Shown here one piece after another: positions 1-6,282 of a stretch of DNA of 6,345 nucleotides. The stretch lies in assembly GCA_012965445.1 (NCBI GenBank), contig DTSJ01000482.1:1-6345 (forward strand), written 5' to 3'. Position 1 is the first letter of the stretch; the number at the start of each line of letters is the position of its first letter. This DNA comes from Candidatus Hydrogenedentota bacterium (lineage in GTDB: Bacteria > Hydrogenedentota > Hydrogenedentia > Hydrogenedentiales > GCA-2746185). The notes beneath the pieces were generated by a model. It worked only from the letters and a program-made list of their open reading frames with translations, searched no databases and had not been told where the DNA came from. The translations under genes and the position numbers were made by a program.

Positions 1-114
1 GATTAAATGCGAAGCACAACACATTTACGGTCATTTATGCCTACCCGAAAGTTCTGGACCACTACACCCTAAGTCGTTACGTTACAAGGAGCACGAGTTT
101 TCGGGATGGACAGG
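1..114. other. Left edge, nothing assigned
   Basis: This follows the membrane-protein stop. I see no hairpin with a T-run that would mark a terminator. Reading away from the membrane gene, an ATG at 34 (minus) opens 11 codons to the window edge behind a weak AGG (40-42). That could be the start of a further gene in the same direction, but it is too short to support. Confidence 0.4.
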
Positions 115-1707
115 TTAGTCGCTGTCTTCGTATGCAGCGTTTTGCTTTTTTCCTTTGACGACCATTGCGGTTAACGTCATCATGGAGACCAAAAAGAATG
201 TTCCCGTGCTGTTCGGACCGCCCCACTTTTGCCAGGGCCACGGTCCCCATCCTTCCCAAGGCCATGGATAGCCGAAGAAAGCCCAGTTGAGGTAAAAGAA
301 AAGCCAACCCATGATGATTAATGCGTTTCCGGCGAAGGCAGGATCGCAGCTTTGGGTTTGGTGTTTTTTATAGAAATGCCATGCGGAAAACAGTGCAATG
401 CTCATGGGAATGATAAAGTAGATACACCAACCGACGATAAAGGGTAAGTGGACGTTTTCGGCCAGGAAGGGGACGTGGATTTGGGCCGCTTCGTTGTAGA
501 TGCGTTCTTTGGTTCCGTCTTCGTGAGTGATCTGCCTGTACACTATGTCACGAACATCTTTTCCCGCGATTGTTTGCAGGATGATAGGAAAAATAACGAG
601 ATAGGGGCCCATCCGGCCTCCGAAAATCAGCACGATAGGAATTATTCCCATGACCAATCCGAGGTCGTACAGGACTTCGATTGGCTCAAAGGTCGAAAAT
701 TCGAGATATGCGTTTAAGGTAACATGAATAGCAACCAGCGTAATCTCTGCTGGAATCGGGATGTATTTTAGGGTTGCACCGACAGAATCGGAGTCCAGCA
801 TCGCGCCAATCTTTCTTCGGTTCAACCAAAATCCCAGTCCTATCAATGCGCCCATGATCGTGCCGAAAGTGGTCTCCATCACGTTCCACCAGTTCAAGGA
901 GAGGTGAGGCCAGATACCGGTTGTAAATGCATCATTTCCTAACTGGTGATACGCTTGCAGGCACTGTCCTGCAGGAAAGCCAAGGGCTCCGGCGAGCCCT
1001 CCCCATAGAGCCATATTTCGTGCCAATTTGTCTTTCATCCACCACGCTGCATAAACGAAAACGAGGACTAAGGCTAGGAGCATCCCGCCCCAGTTTTCGA
1101 ATCGGGGCTTAATCTGTGAAATGGGCTCCCATTGCCAATGGTCGGAAAAATACAGAAACGGTAATGCTCTGTCTGGAGAATCCAGGGGAAAGGGATTAAA
1201 GGGGTAATTAATCGAATTGATACCGACGAAATAGGCCCCGATCGCTGCGAACATTAACGCTGTCATATCTCGCAGGGCGTATCGACGACCGCTGAGTCCC
1301 ATCCCAAGCATTAAGCCAAAGAAGCTGATCCATATGCCGCCTTTGATGGCCAGTCCAAGCATCCCCCAACGCAATGCGGGCCAGTTAATCGCGATTTCAT
1401 GCAACTCATGATCGTGAGTAAGTCCGATGGTTTCACCATAGGTCATGGAGCCGCCGAATCCCATAGCGATAATGCCCAGTGCCGCGGCGCGAACCAAGTG
1501 ATCGATGGGCATTTTTCGTGCAAAAAGAAAACACACGGTCAGAGCGACGAGCGCACCGGCGATCATGGCCCCGTTTTCATGCCCGTATTGCCCACGAATT
1601 CCCCATCCGGTTCCCCCAGCCATCGCAGTAAACAGAATCGGTTTCCAAAGAGGCACAGTGGCACTGTATAAGTGTGCCTCGCATTTAGTAGATCGTGTAG
1701 CATTCAT
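115..1707 (-). CDS. Multi-pass membrane protein of unknown function; 5' end supplied by an insertion sequence
   Basis: A 530-residue protein with roughly 12 hydrophobic segments, by eye near residues 46-64, 71-90, 112-138, 148-165, 207-226, 233-250, 280-297, 320-337, 345-364, 367-383, 421-445, 460-480 and 502-518. Distinctive glycine-rich stretches sit at 31-44 (GGTGWGIRGQYGHE) and 83-99 (GFGGSMTYGETIGLTHD). A Trp/Pro-rich stretch (GYPWPWEGWGPWPW) lies at 489-502. I associate the first motif with conserved hypothetical membrane proteins of planctomycete-like genomes, but know of no assigned function. The ATG at 1707 overlaps the transposase stop (ATGA), and a GGAG at 1717-1720 lies 9 nt upstream. 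Codons 1-12 lie inside the IS (its end is at 1673), so the native N-terminus is probably lost; family-like sequence seems to begin near LWKP (residues 20-23). No frameshift or internal stop is seen. The reading frame is confident, the start is the present-day one only, and the role is unknown. Confidence 0.85.
   Translation of the reverse strand: MNATRSTKCEAHLYSATVPLWKPILFTAMAGGTGWGIRGQYGHENGAMIAGALVALTVCFLFARKMPIDHLVRAAALGIIAMGFGGSMTYGETIGLTHDHELHEIAINWPALRWGMLGLAIKGGIWISFFGLMLGMGLSGRRYALRDMTALMFAAIGAYFVGINSINYPFNPFPLDSPDRALPFLYFSDHWQWEPISQIKPRFENWGGMLLALVLVFVYAAWWMKDKLARNMALWGGLAGALGFPAGQCLQAYHQLGNDAFTTGIWPHLSLNWWNVMETTFGTIMGALIGLGFWLNRRKIGAMLDSDSVGATLKYIPIPAEITLVAIHVTLNAYLEFSTFEPIEVLYDLGLVMGIIPIVLIFGGRMGPYLVIFPIILQTIAGKDVRDIVYRQITHEDGTKERIYNEAAQIHVPFLAENVHLPFIVGWCIYFIIPMSIALFSAWHFYKKHQTQSCDPAFAGNALIIMGWLFFYLNWAFFGYPWPWEGWGPWPWQKWGGPNSTGTFFLVSMMTLTAMVVKGKKQNAAYEDSD
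1650..1680. repeat. Inverted repeat across the IS-gene junction
   Basis: GAGGCACA (1650-1657) and TGTGCCTC (1673-1680) are perfect 8-bp complements separated by 15 bases. Nested inside is AGTGGCACT (1657-1665), itself nearly palindromic. The right arm is the IS end and the left arm is in the membrane gene. In the minus-strand transcript it could fold within codons 10-20 of that gene. Confidence 0.6.
1673..1683 (+). repeat. IS terminal inverted repeat, left end
   Basis: TGTGCCTCGCA matches the reverse complement of 2803-2813 at all 11 positions. The last 8 bases of that complementary motif (GAGGCACA) also occur just outside the element at 1650-1657. Read on the minus strand, this repeat is coding: it contributes to residues 9-12 of the membrane protein. 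Confidence 0.8.
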
Positions 1708-2744
1708 GCGGCTTCACTCCATTCGTATCGATGATGAAATCCCCCAACACGAGGCAGCTCAACGAGTCTTGAGTTTGGAGATGCTTGATTCGATATGGCA
1801 CGTTCCTTTGGTGTTTCCTTTTCTAGTCCCAAATGAGTTCTATCGTTATTGTAATATTCGAAATATGATCGGAGTATTCTGCGCAAATGATTCTCACTAA
1901 ACACGATAACATGATCGGTACATTCGCGCCGAATGCTCCCATTGAGTCGCTCTACATAAGCGTTTTGCCAAGGACTGTGGTAAGCCGTCACGACCTCCTC
2001 GATTCCCATTTCGTCGACGCGTCGCCTGAAGTATCCTCCATATATACTGTCACGATCACGTAGTAAGTATCTGGGTGCCGTGTCCCATGGGAAGGCTTCG
2101 ATAACCTGTTGAGCAGTCCATTCAGCAGTGGGGTGTTCTGTTACGTTGAAATGAATAACCTCACGCGGAGAGTGGCTCAGAATCACGAATACATACAGCA
2201 TCCGAAAGCGAATCGTAGGAACAACGAGAAAATCTACGGCTACCATTACATCCATATGGTTCTTGATGAAGGTTTTCCAAGTCTGAGATGGCGGTTTTCG
2301 TCGATATCGGCGCAGAAGCCCAGATACCGTTCGTTCCGATATTTCAAGACCGAGCATCAGCAACTCGCCATGAATTTTGGGCGCACCCCACGATGTATTC
2401 ACATCGGCCATCTGATATATGAGTGCTCGCACATCGGGATTGACCGCAGGCCTCCCACGCTTATCTGATCGCGATTTTCGACGCCAATATAGTTTGAAGG
2501 CTCTTTTGTGCCAGCGCACAACCGTGTCTGGCTGCACAATCATAACAGTGCTTCGCCATCCTGACCAAAATCGGGAAAGAAACACCCAAAATAGTCGATC
2601 ACGCTCTTTTAACTTCGGCCGTTTCTGATTTCGTTTGAGTACATTGAGCTGGTGACGAAGAGCCAGGTTCTCCGCGGTCAAATTTCCGACAATATTCAGC
2701 TGAAGAAACACCCAAGAACAGCACTTTCCGATAAATTTTGGCAT
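1704..2744 (-). CDS. IS transposase, DDE integrase-core (rve) type
   Basis: 346 residues, intact. The N-terminal part (about 20-100) has LTAENLALRHQLNVLKR and RDRLFWVFLSRFWSGWR. It is followed by a helix-turn-helix-like region with GRPAVNPDVRALI and TSWGAPKIHGELL (about 97-128). The catalytic core has D171 (VAVDFLVV), D230 (LLRDRDSIYG) and E265 (NAYVERLNGS), with 34 residues between the second Asp and the Glu, a normal DDE spacing. The C-terminus ends in the family-like VGGFHHRYEWSEAA. It should cut and join the ends of its own element. The length and all blocks match a widespread family usually annotated as integrase core domain protein, related to IS3/IS481 transposases. The ATG at 2744 has only a weak AGG 8 nt upstream. 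Its stop overlaps the start of the membrane-protein gene. Confidence 0.93.
   Translation of the reverse strand: MPKFIGKCCSWVFLQLNIVGNLTAENLALRHQLNVLKRNQKRPKLKERDRLFWVFLSRFWSGWRSTVMIVQPDTVVRWHKRAFKLYWRRKSRSDKRGRPAVNPDVRALIYQMADVNTSWGAPKIHGELLMLGLEISERTVSGLLRRYRRKPPSQTWKTFIKNHMDVMVAVDFLVVPTIRFRMLYVFVILSHSPREVIHFNVTEHPTAEWTAQQVIEAFPWDTAPRYLLRDRDSIYGGYFRRRVDEMGIEEVVTAYHSPWQNAYVERLNGSIRRECTDHVIVFSENHLRRILRSYFEYYNNDRTHLGLEKETPKERAISNQASPNSRLVELPRVGGFHHRYEWSEAA
1717..1720 (-). promoter_or_regulatory. Ribosome binding site for the chimeric membrane-protein start
   Basis: On the minus strand GGAG lies 9 nt before the ATG at 1707. It is inside the last codons of the transposase, so the IS supplies both the binding site and the start codon for the downstream gene. 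With the ATGA overlap this would allow translational coupling to the transposase. Confidence 0.5.
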
Positions 2745-2762
2745 TGAGCAAGCCTACACGAC

Positions 2763-2794
2763 CAATGCGGAAACTTCAATGATATCAATGCGGA
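2763..2794. repeat. 9-bp direct repeat near the IS right end
   Basis: CAATGCGGA occurs at 2763-2771 and again at 2786-2794, 23 bp apart, between the IS end and the transposase start. Such subterminal repeats can be transposase binding sites, but I see no matching copy near the other end, so the role is open. Confidence 0.35.
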
Positions 2795-2802
2795 TGAATA
2801 TT

Positions 2803-2813
2803 TGCGAGGCACA
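2803..2813 (-). repeat. IS terminal inverted repeat, right end
   Basis: TGCGAGGCACA, the exact reverse complement of 1673-1683. It lies upstream of the transposase start and marks the outer border of the element on that side. Confidence 0.8.
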
Positions 2814-2913
2814 AGGAACAGGACAGCTGTACCCGCGCCAAAAATCTCGACCTATTATCTGCTTCACTTCGCGACGTTTCTGAATCCAGCTCTGACTTTT
2901 TGCTCACGTGTAC

Positions 2914-2942
2914 TTGAAAAACTCAATTCATTTTGGTTTAAT
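2914..2942 (+). promoter_or_regulatory. Sigma70-like promoter for the VOC-hydrolase operon
   Basis: TTGAAA at 2914-2919 and TTTAAT at 2937-2942 each match the -35 and -10 consensus at five of six positions, and the spacing is the ideal 17 nt. Transcription would begin near 2949, giving a leader of about 130 nt before the VOC start codon. Confidence 0.55.
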
Positions 2943-2952
2943 CGGAGAATCA

Positions 2953-2972
2953 TCATCATGATCCTATGATGA
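2953..2972 (+). promoter_or_regulatory. Palindrome just downstream of the promoter; possible operator or leader hairpin
   Basis: TCATCAT (2953-2959) and ATGATGA (2966-2972) are perfect 7-bp complements with a 6-base loop. They begin about ten bases after the -10 box, overlapping the expected transcription start region. This position suits a repressor site. The stem is AT-rich, so a stable RNA hairpin is less likely. Confidence 0.35.
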
Positions 2973-3067
2973 ACTCGTCATTTGCTCATTTCCGCGCACT
3001 CCACGGGATTGCCTCCCCCCTTTTCAAATTGAATGTGAATCATGTACTCTATGCGGATTGTAAAAAC

Positions 3068-3072
3068 GGGAG
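3068..3072 (+). promoter_or_regulatory. Ribosome binding site that sets the VOC start
   Basis: GGGAG lies 8 nt before the ATG at 3081. Two earlier in-frame ATGs (3042 and 3051) have no comparable site, and the conserved-looking sequence begins at the 3081 codon, so 3081 is preferred. Confidence 0.65.
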
Positions 3073-3080
3073 ATATTGCC

Positions 3081-3842
3081 ATGCGATTACGTCAGATTGC
3101 GCTTGTTGCGGGGGAACTGGACCCGGTGGTCGACCTTATCTGCGGAGTTCTGGGGATAGAGGTCTCCTTCAATGACCCCGGAGTCGGGAAATACGGCCTG
3201 ATCAATGCCGTCATGCCGCTGGGCAATACCTATCTGGAGGTCGTCGCTCCGAGTCAGCCGGATACGACTGCGGGGCGCCTGCTGGATCGACGCGGCGGAG
3301 ACGGCGGGTACATGGTGATAATTCAGGTCGATGAACTTGAGTCGCATATGACGCGTATGGAATCGCTGGGCGTGCGCGTGGTGGATGCAGTCGACTACGA
3401 AGGCGTGTCGGGACGTCACCTGCACCCGAAAGATGTGGGCGCGGCTATTTTGTCGCTGGACAAGATGGACCCGCCGGAATCCTGGAAGTGGGCAGGGCAG
3501 GGCTGGGAGGAGAAGGTCCATACCGATGTCGTGGGCGAGATTGTCGGGGTGGATCTTCAATCGACCGATACCGAAGCACTCGCGAAAAAGTGGTCGGACG
3601 TCCTGGATTGTCCCGCATCGAAGCAAGACAATCAATACGTGATTCAAATGGATAAGGGCTTCGTTCGCGTTGTTCCTGATACCGATGGACGCGGTGACGG
3701 CGTATGCGGTCTGCACATCGAGGTGAAAGGTCTGGATGCACTCACACAGCGTGCCGCGGACCGTGGATTAACCATGCAGGACAACTCCGTGGATATGTGC
3801 GGCACGACGTTTCACTTTGTAAAGGAATCCAATGGCATTTGA
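3081..3842 (+). CDS. VOC-superfamily (glyoxalase-like) protein with two modules
   Basis: 253 residues from the chosen ATG; an upstream in-frame ATG at 3042 would add 13 residues. The N-terminal module (about 1-130) reads as a glyoxalase/bleomycin-resistance fold: LRQIALVAGELDPVVDLICGVLG, then NTYLEVVAP (E53), RRGGDGGYMVI, and HLHPKDVGAAILSLD (H113, H115). A second, more diverged module starts near 148 (VVGEIVGVDLQSTDTEALAKKWSDVL) and includes GLHIEV (H202, E204). VOC proteins often bind a divalent metal through His/Glu, but the usual first-strand His is Q5 here, so metal binding is uncertain. No signal peptide is seen, so it should be cytoplasmic. The end overlaps the hydrolase gene by 11 nt. 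Substrate unknown: isomerase, lyase, dioxygenase or binding roles are all possible. Confidence 0.88.
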   Translation: MRLRQIALVAGELDPVVDLICGVLGIEVSFNDPGVGKYGLINAVMPLGNTYLEVVAPSQPDTTAGRLLDRRGGDGGYMVIIQVDELESHMTRMESLGVRVVDAVDYEGVSGRHLHPKDVGAAILSLDKMDPPESWKWAGQGWEEKVHTDVVGEIVGVDLQSTDTEALAKKWSDVLDCPASKQDNQYVIQMDKGFVRVVPDTDGRGDGVCGLHIEVKGLDALTQRAADRGLTMQDNSVDMCGTTFHFVKESNGI

Positions 3843-4938
3843 ACTTGATTTTCCGAAGGCTTTCGCGGCCTATACCGAAGGTGTAGAACGGCAGCAGCAT
3901 TTCGGGATGCAGATCTATGTCTCGCACGACGGCGATGTGCTGATTGACAAAGCGATCGGTCTGCTCGGTCCCGAGGAACGCGCGCTCGATTCCGACGACC
4001 TGATGATGTGGATGTCTGCGAGTAAACCGGTCGCTGCGGTCGCCATTGCGCAGCTCATGGAATCCGGCAAGCTCGACTACGACGACCCCGTGTGCGAATA
4101 CATCGATGACTTCGGGATGTTTGGGAAGTCGATCGTAACGATTCGGCACATCCTCACGCATACGAGTTGCTTTCCGAACATCGAGATGCCCTTCGAGATG
4201 CCGGACTGGGACGAGGCCATAGAGATGATCTGCGAGCATCCCCTGGAGGAAGGCTGGGTCGTCGGCGAAACGGCCGCCTATCACTCACGCTCAAGCTGGT
4301 TTATTCTCGGCGAGCTGATCCGGAGGCTCGGCGAACGTCCGTTTCAGGATTACGTACGCGAGGAAATTTTTCTTCCGCTCGGCATGGAAAACAGTTGGAT
4401 CGGCATGGACCCTGCCCGCTTCCCGGAGTATCGTGAGCGACTCGGGCATACCTACAACACGGCGCACGGGCATTGTGTCATCATCAATACACACTCCGAA
4501 AAGGCTGTCACGGCCTGTATTCCGGCGGGCAATGGCCGCGGCCCGGTTCGCGAACTTGGACGCTTCCACGAAATGCTGCTTGGGGGCGGCGAACGCGACG
4601 GCCAACGGATTTTGCAGTCGGATACCGTCGCCGAAATGACCCGTCGTCACCGTGTCGATAAATACGATGAGACGTTCATGCACAAAATAGACTGGGGACT
4701 GGGGCTCATCATCAATTCGAATCGCCACGGTGCGGAAACGGTTCCCTACGGCTACGGAAAACACGCTTCGGAAGAAACATTCGGACACGGGGGGCGCGAA
4801 ACGGTTTCCGCCTTCGCTGATCCGGGAAACCGTCTGGTCGTCATTACCGCCTTTAACGGCATGCCCGGTGAACCCCGCCACACGGCTCGTGTAAGAGATT
4901 TCAACACGGCACTCTACGAAGACCTCGATCTCGCCTGA
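3832..4938 (+). CDS. Serine hydrolase, beta-lactamase/esterase fold
   Basis: 368 residues of the class C beta-lactamase / family VIII esterase type. The nucleophile motif SxxK is S62-A-S-K65 (MWMSASKPVAAVAI). The second motif is Y150-H-S152 (TAAYHSRSSW), in the place of the YxN/YxS tyrosine. The third motif is H319-G-G (FGHGGRE), replacing KTG as is common in esterase-like members. RHILTHTS (105-112) is also typical of the family. There is no signal peptide, which argues against a periplasmic beta-lactamase or a penicillin-binding protein and favours a cytoplasmic esterase, amidase or lactonase on a small substrate. The ATG at 3832 has AAGGA 5 nt upstream and lies inside the end of the VOC gene, so the two are probably translated together. 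It ends 1 nt short of the convergent adaptor gene. Family is secure; substrate is not. Confidence 0.93.
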   Translation: MAFELDFPKAFAAYTEGVERQQHFGMQIYVSHDGDVLIDKAIGLLGPEERALDSDDLMMWMSASKPVAAVAIAQLMESGKLDYDDPVCEYIDDFGMFGKSIVTIRHILTHTSCFPNIEMPFEMPDWDEAIEMICEHPLEEGWVVGETAAYHSRSSWFILGELIRRLGERPFQDYVREEIFLPLGMENSWIGMDPARFPEYRERLGHTYNTAHGHCVIINTHSEKAVTACIPAGNGRGPVRELGRFHEMLLGGGERDGQRILQSDTVAEMTRRHRVDKYDETFMHKIDWGLGLIINSNRHGAETVPYGYGKHASEETFGHGGRETVSAFADPGNRLVVITAFNGMPGEPRHTARVRDFNTALYEDLDLA

Positions 4939-4939
4939 G

Positions 4940-6259
4940 CTATTCCAGGCGGCTGACTTTCAATCCGTCGACGAGCGCGTTTTTGAGTTCGGAAACGATC
5001 AACGTTCCTTCTTCAACGCCGCTTACAATCTCAGCCCAATCGTCGTTGCGCAACCCGACTTCAACGGTTTTCAATTCCGCGATATCGCCGTTGACAACGA
5101 ACAACGCCCAGGCTTCCTGATGCCGGAACAAAGCGCGGTCTGGAATCGCGAGCGTGTTTTCCGAGTCGGCGGTGATGATGCGGATGTCGACCGACGTGCC
5201 GGGCCGCAGTTCAACCTCGGAGTTATCGAATTCGATGATGGTGCGAACGCGCTGCTGCTCAACGCCGAGCGATGAAATTTTCATGAAACCTGACGGGTAA
5301 ATCCGCTTTACCTTTCCGAATATTACGCGATCTTGAAGTGCCTTTCCCTTAATCTCGACTTTGTTGCCCACCCGCATCGGCGCAATTTCCTCGGACAACA
5401 CGTCGCTCTCAATTTCAATCGAATCCATGTCGCCTATCTTGAGCAGGGGTTCGCCAGCCAGAAGTACGCGCTGATCCTCGATAAACTTCTCAAGCACAGG
5501 CCCTGAAACAGGCGCGGTTATCGTCGTCTTCTTCATATCATCCTGCAGCAATGCGAGGCTCGCTTTCAGTCCTTCGGTCTCCGCCTGGTATGAGGTCCGC
5601 ATATACTCGTTGTCATCTATGGAACCCGTAAGCCGCTTCAGCGCAATTCCCGCCTGTTCCAGCGCCTTTTTCGCAGCACCTTCCTCAAGCACTGCCCGCG
5701 CGAGATCCTCTTCCAGTCCCTTGTAGCGCAGCTCAGCCTCATCGTAGAGCGATTCACTGGTCGCGCCGGCCGCGAGCAATCCTTTGGAACGCTCGAACGT
5801 TTTCCTGGCTTCATCCCGATTGATCTTGAGCACGTCCTGCGACTTCCTGGCGATGCTGACAGAATCGTTCATTTCCTTGACGCGAAGTTTGGCCGATTCG
5901 ATATCCTCCTCCTTGGGTTTGGCGATGTCAACGCCAACCTCGAAGGCGTCGTTCTGGCGGATCAGCGCTTTCACCTGGAGAATTTCCTGCTTCAGCGCAT
6001 ATGGATCGACGGTCGCGATCACGTCACCCTTCATCACCATCTCGCCGATTTCCAGGTTGATTCGTTCCACCGTACCGCTGATCGGCATATCGATCATGTA
6101 TTCGTCATCGAGGCGCGTTTTCGCATCCTCAACGACGAATTCGAAAACTGTTTCGCGCGAGACTTCGCTCATTTCGACCACAAGGGACTGACCGCGCATC
6201 GCAGTGACTACTAGACCCACGACGACAACGAGAACTAGTCCTATTCCTATTCGTTTCAT
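4940..6259 (-). CDS. HlyD/MacA-type periplasmic adaptor of an efflux or export system
   Basis: 439 residues. An N-terminal hydrophobic anchor (4-20) puts the rest in the periplasm. The first half of the lipoyl domain is at about 58-86 (MPISGTVERINLEIGEMVMKG). A long, charged alpha-helical hairpin spans about 90-245. The second lipoyl half is at 246-278 (TITAPVSGPVLEKF...LAGEPLLKIGD). A beta-barrel region covers about 286-380, ending in RPGTSVDIRI, and the membrane-proximal region includes AIPDRALF (381-388) and VGLRNDDWAEIVSGVEEG (411-428). This domain order is that of adaptors joining an inner-membrane pump to an outer-membrane channel. The ATG at 6259 is preceded by AAGGAG (6267-6272) with 7 nt spacing. 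The gene just upstream looks like an ABC permease, favouring a MacAB-like or Lol/ABC3-like exporter over an RND pump. The substrate cannot be told. Confidence 0.92.
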   Translation of the reverse strand: MKRIGIGLVLVVVVGLVVTAMRGQSLVVEMSEVSRETVFEFVVEDAKTRLDDEYMIDMPISGTVERINLEIGEMVMKGDVIATVDPYALKQEILQVKALIRQNDAFEVGVDIAKPKEEDIESAKLRVKEMNDSVSIARKSQDVLKINRDEARKTFERSKGLLAAGATSESLYDEAELRYKGLEEDLARAVLEEGAAKKALEQAGIALKRLTGSIDDNEYMRTSYQAETEGLKASLALLQDDMKKTTITAPVSGPVLEKFIEDQRVLLAGEPLLKIGDMDSIEIESDVLSEEIAPMRVGNKVEIKGKALQDRVIFGKVKRIYPSGFMKISSLGVEQQRVRTIIEFDNSEVELRPGTSVDIRIITADSENTLAIPDRALFRHQEAWALFVVNGDIAELKTVEVGLRNDDWAEIVSGVEEGTLIVSELKNALVDGLKVSRLE

Positions 6260-6266
6260 ACTTCTA

Positions 6267-6272
6267 CTCCTT
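6267..6272 (-). promoter_or_regulatory. Ribosome binding site of the adaptor gene
   Basis: AAGGAG on the minus strand, 7 nt before the ATG at 6259. It is a near-perfect Shine-Dalgarno site lying in the 23-nt gap after the upstream gene's stop codon, so no separate promoter is needed. Confidence 0.75.
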
Positions 6273-6282
6273 GGATAATACG

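Larger units (their letters stand above)
1673..2813 (-). mobile_element. Complete insertion sequence, 1141 bp, one transposase gene
   Basis: The element is bounded by perfect 11-bp inverted repeats (TGTGCCTCGCA at 1673-1683 and its complement at 2803-2813). The ends have the TG...CA form usual for DDE integrase-type elements such as the IS3 and IS481 groups. It holds a single intact transposase gene on the minus strand, with about 68 bp upstream of that gene and 31 bp downstream. The flanks share only AG (1671-1672 and 2814-2815), so a clear target duplication is not seen. The element lies against the 5' end of the membrane-protein gene. I do not assign it to a named IS. Confidence 0.8.
2814..3080. 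other. Non-coding region between IS and VOC gene
   Basis: No gene is supported here. Next to the IS border there is an 8-bp palindrome ACAGCTGT (2823-2830). A promoter candidate (2914-2942) and a 7-bp inverted repeat (2953-2972) follow, and the rest up to 3067 is a presumed untranslated leader. Read on the minus strand in the membrane-protein frame (assuming a 2-bp target duplication), 2817-2922 is open but has no ATG and no membrane-protein character. It may nevertheless hold the original upstream region of that gene. Confidence 0.6.

Noticed and set aside
1..34. Possible gene start on the minus strand at 34 (MTVNVLCFAFN to the edge)
   Set aside because: Only 11 codons and a weak AGG; not enough to call a gene, although a downstream gene beginning here cannot be excluded.
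2..118. Open frame on the plus strand from the left edge to a TAG at 116-118
   Set aside because: It runs into the end of the well-supported membrane gene on the other strand, has no recognisable motif, and other frames here are also open by chance.
1505..1900. 131-codon plus-strand frame across the IS-membrane gene junction
   Set aside because: Spans two genes read on the other strand and has no motif; a chance frame.
1650..2813. Alternative IS borders using GAGGCACA (1650-1657 and 2806-2813) as an 8-bp target duplication
   Set aside because: The ends this would give (from 1658 and 2805) are not inverted repeats, whereas 1673 and 2813 give 11 perfect matches.
3087..3716. 209-codon open frame antisense to the VOC gene
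   Set aside because: It mirrors a clear coding frame in GC-richer DNA, is rich in R and H as antisense frames often are, and has no ribosome site or family motif.
4291..4881. 196-codon open frame antisense to the serine hydrolase
   Set aside because: A shadow of a gene whose catalytic motifs are all in place on the other strand.
3832..4938. Secreted beta-lactamase conferring antibiotic resistance
   Set aside because: No signal peptide, and an HGG in place of KTG; the esterase-like branch fits better.
5784..6191. 135-codon Ser-rich open frame antisense to the adaptor
   Set aside because: Its composition is the complement of the adaptor's helical region; no start signal or known domain.
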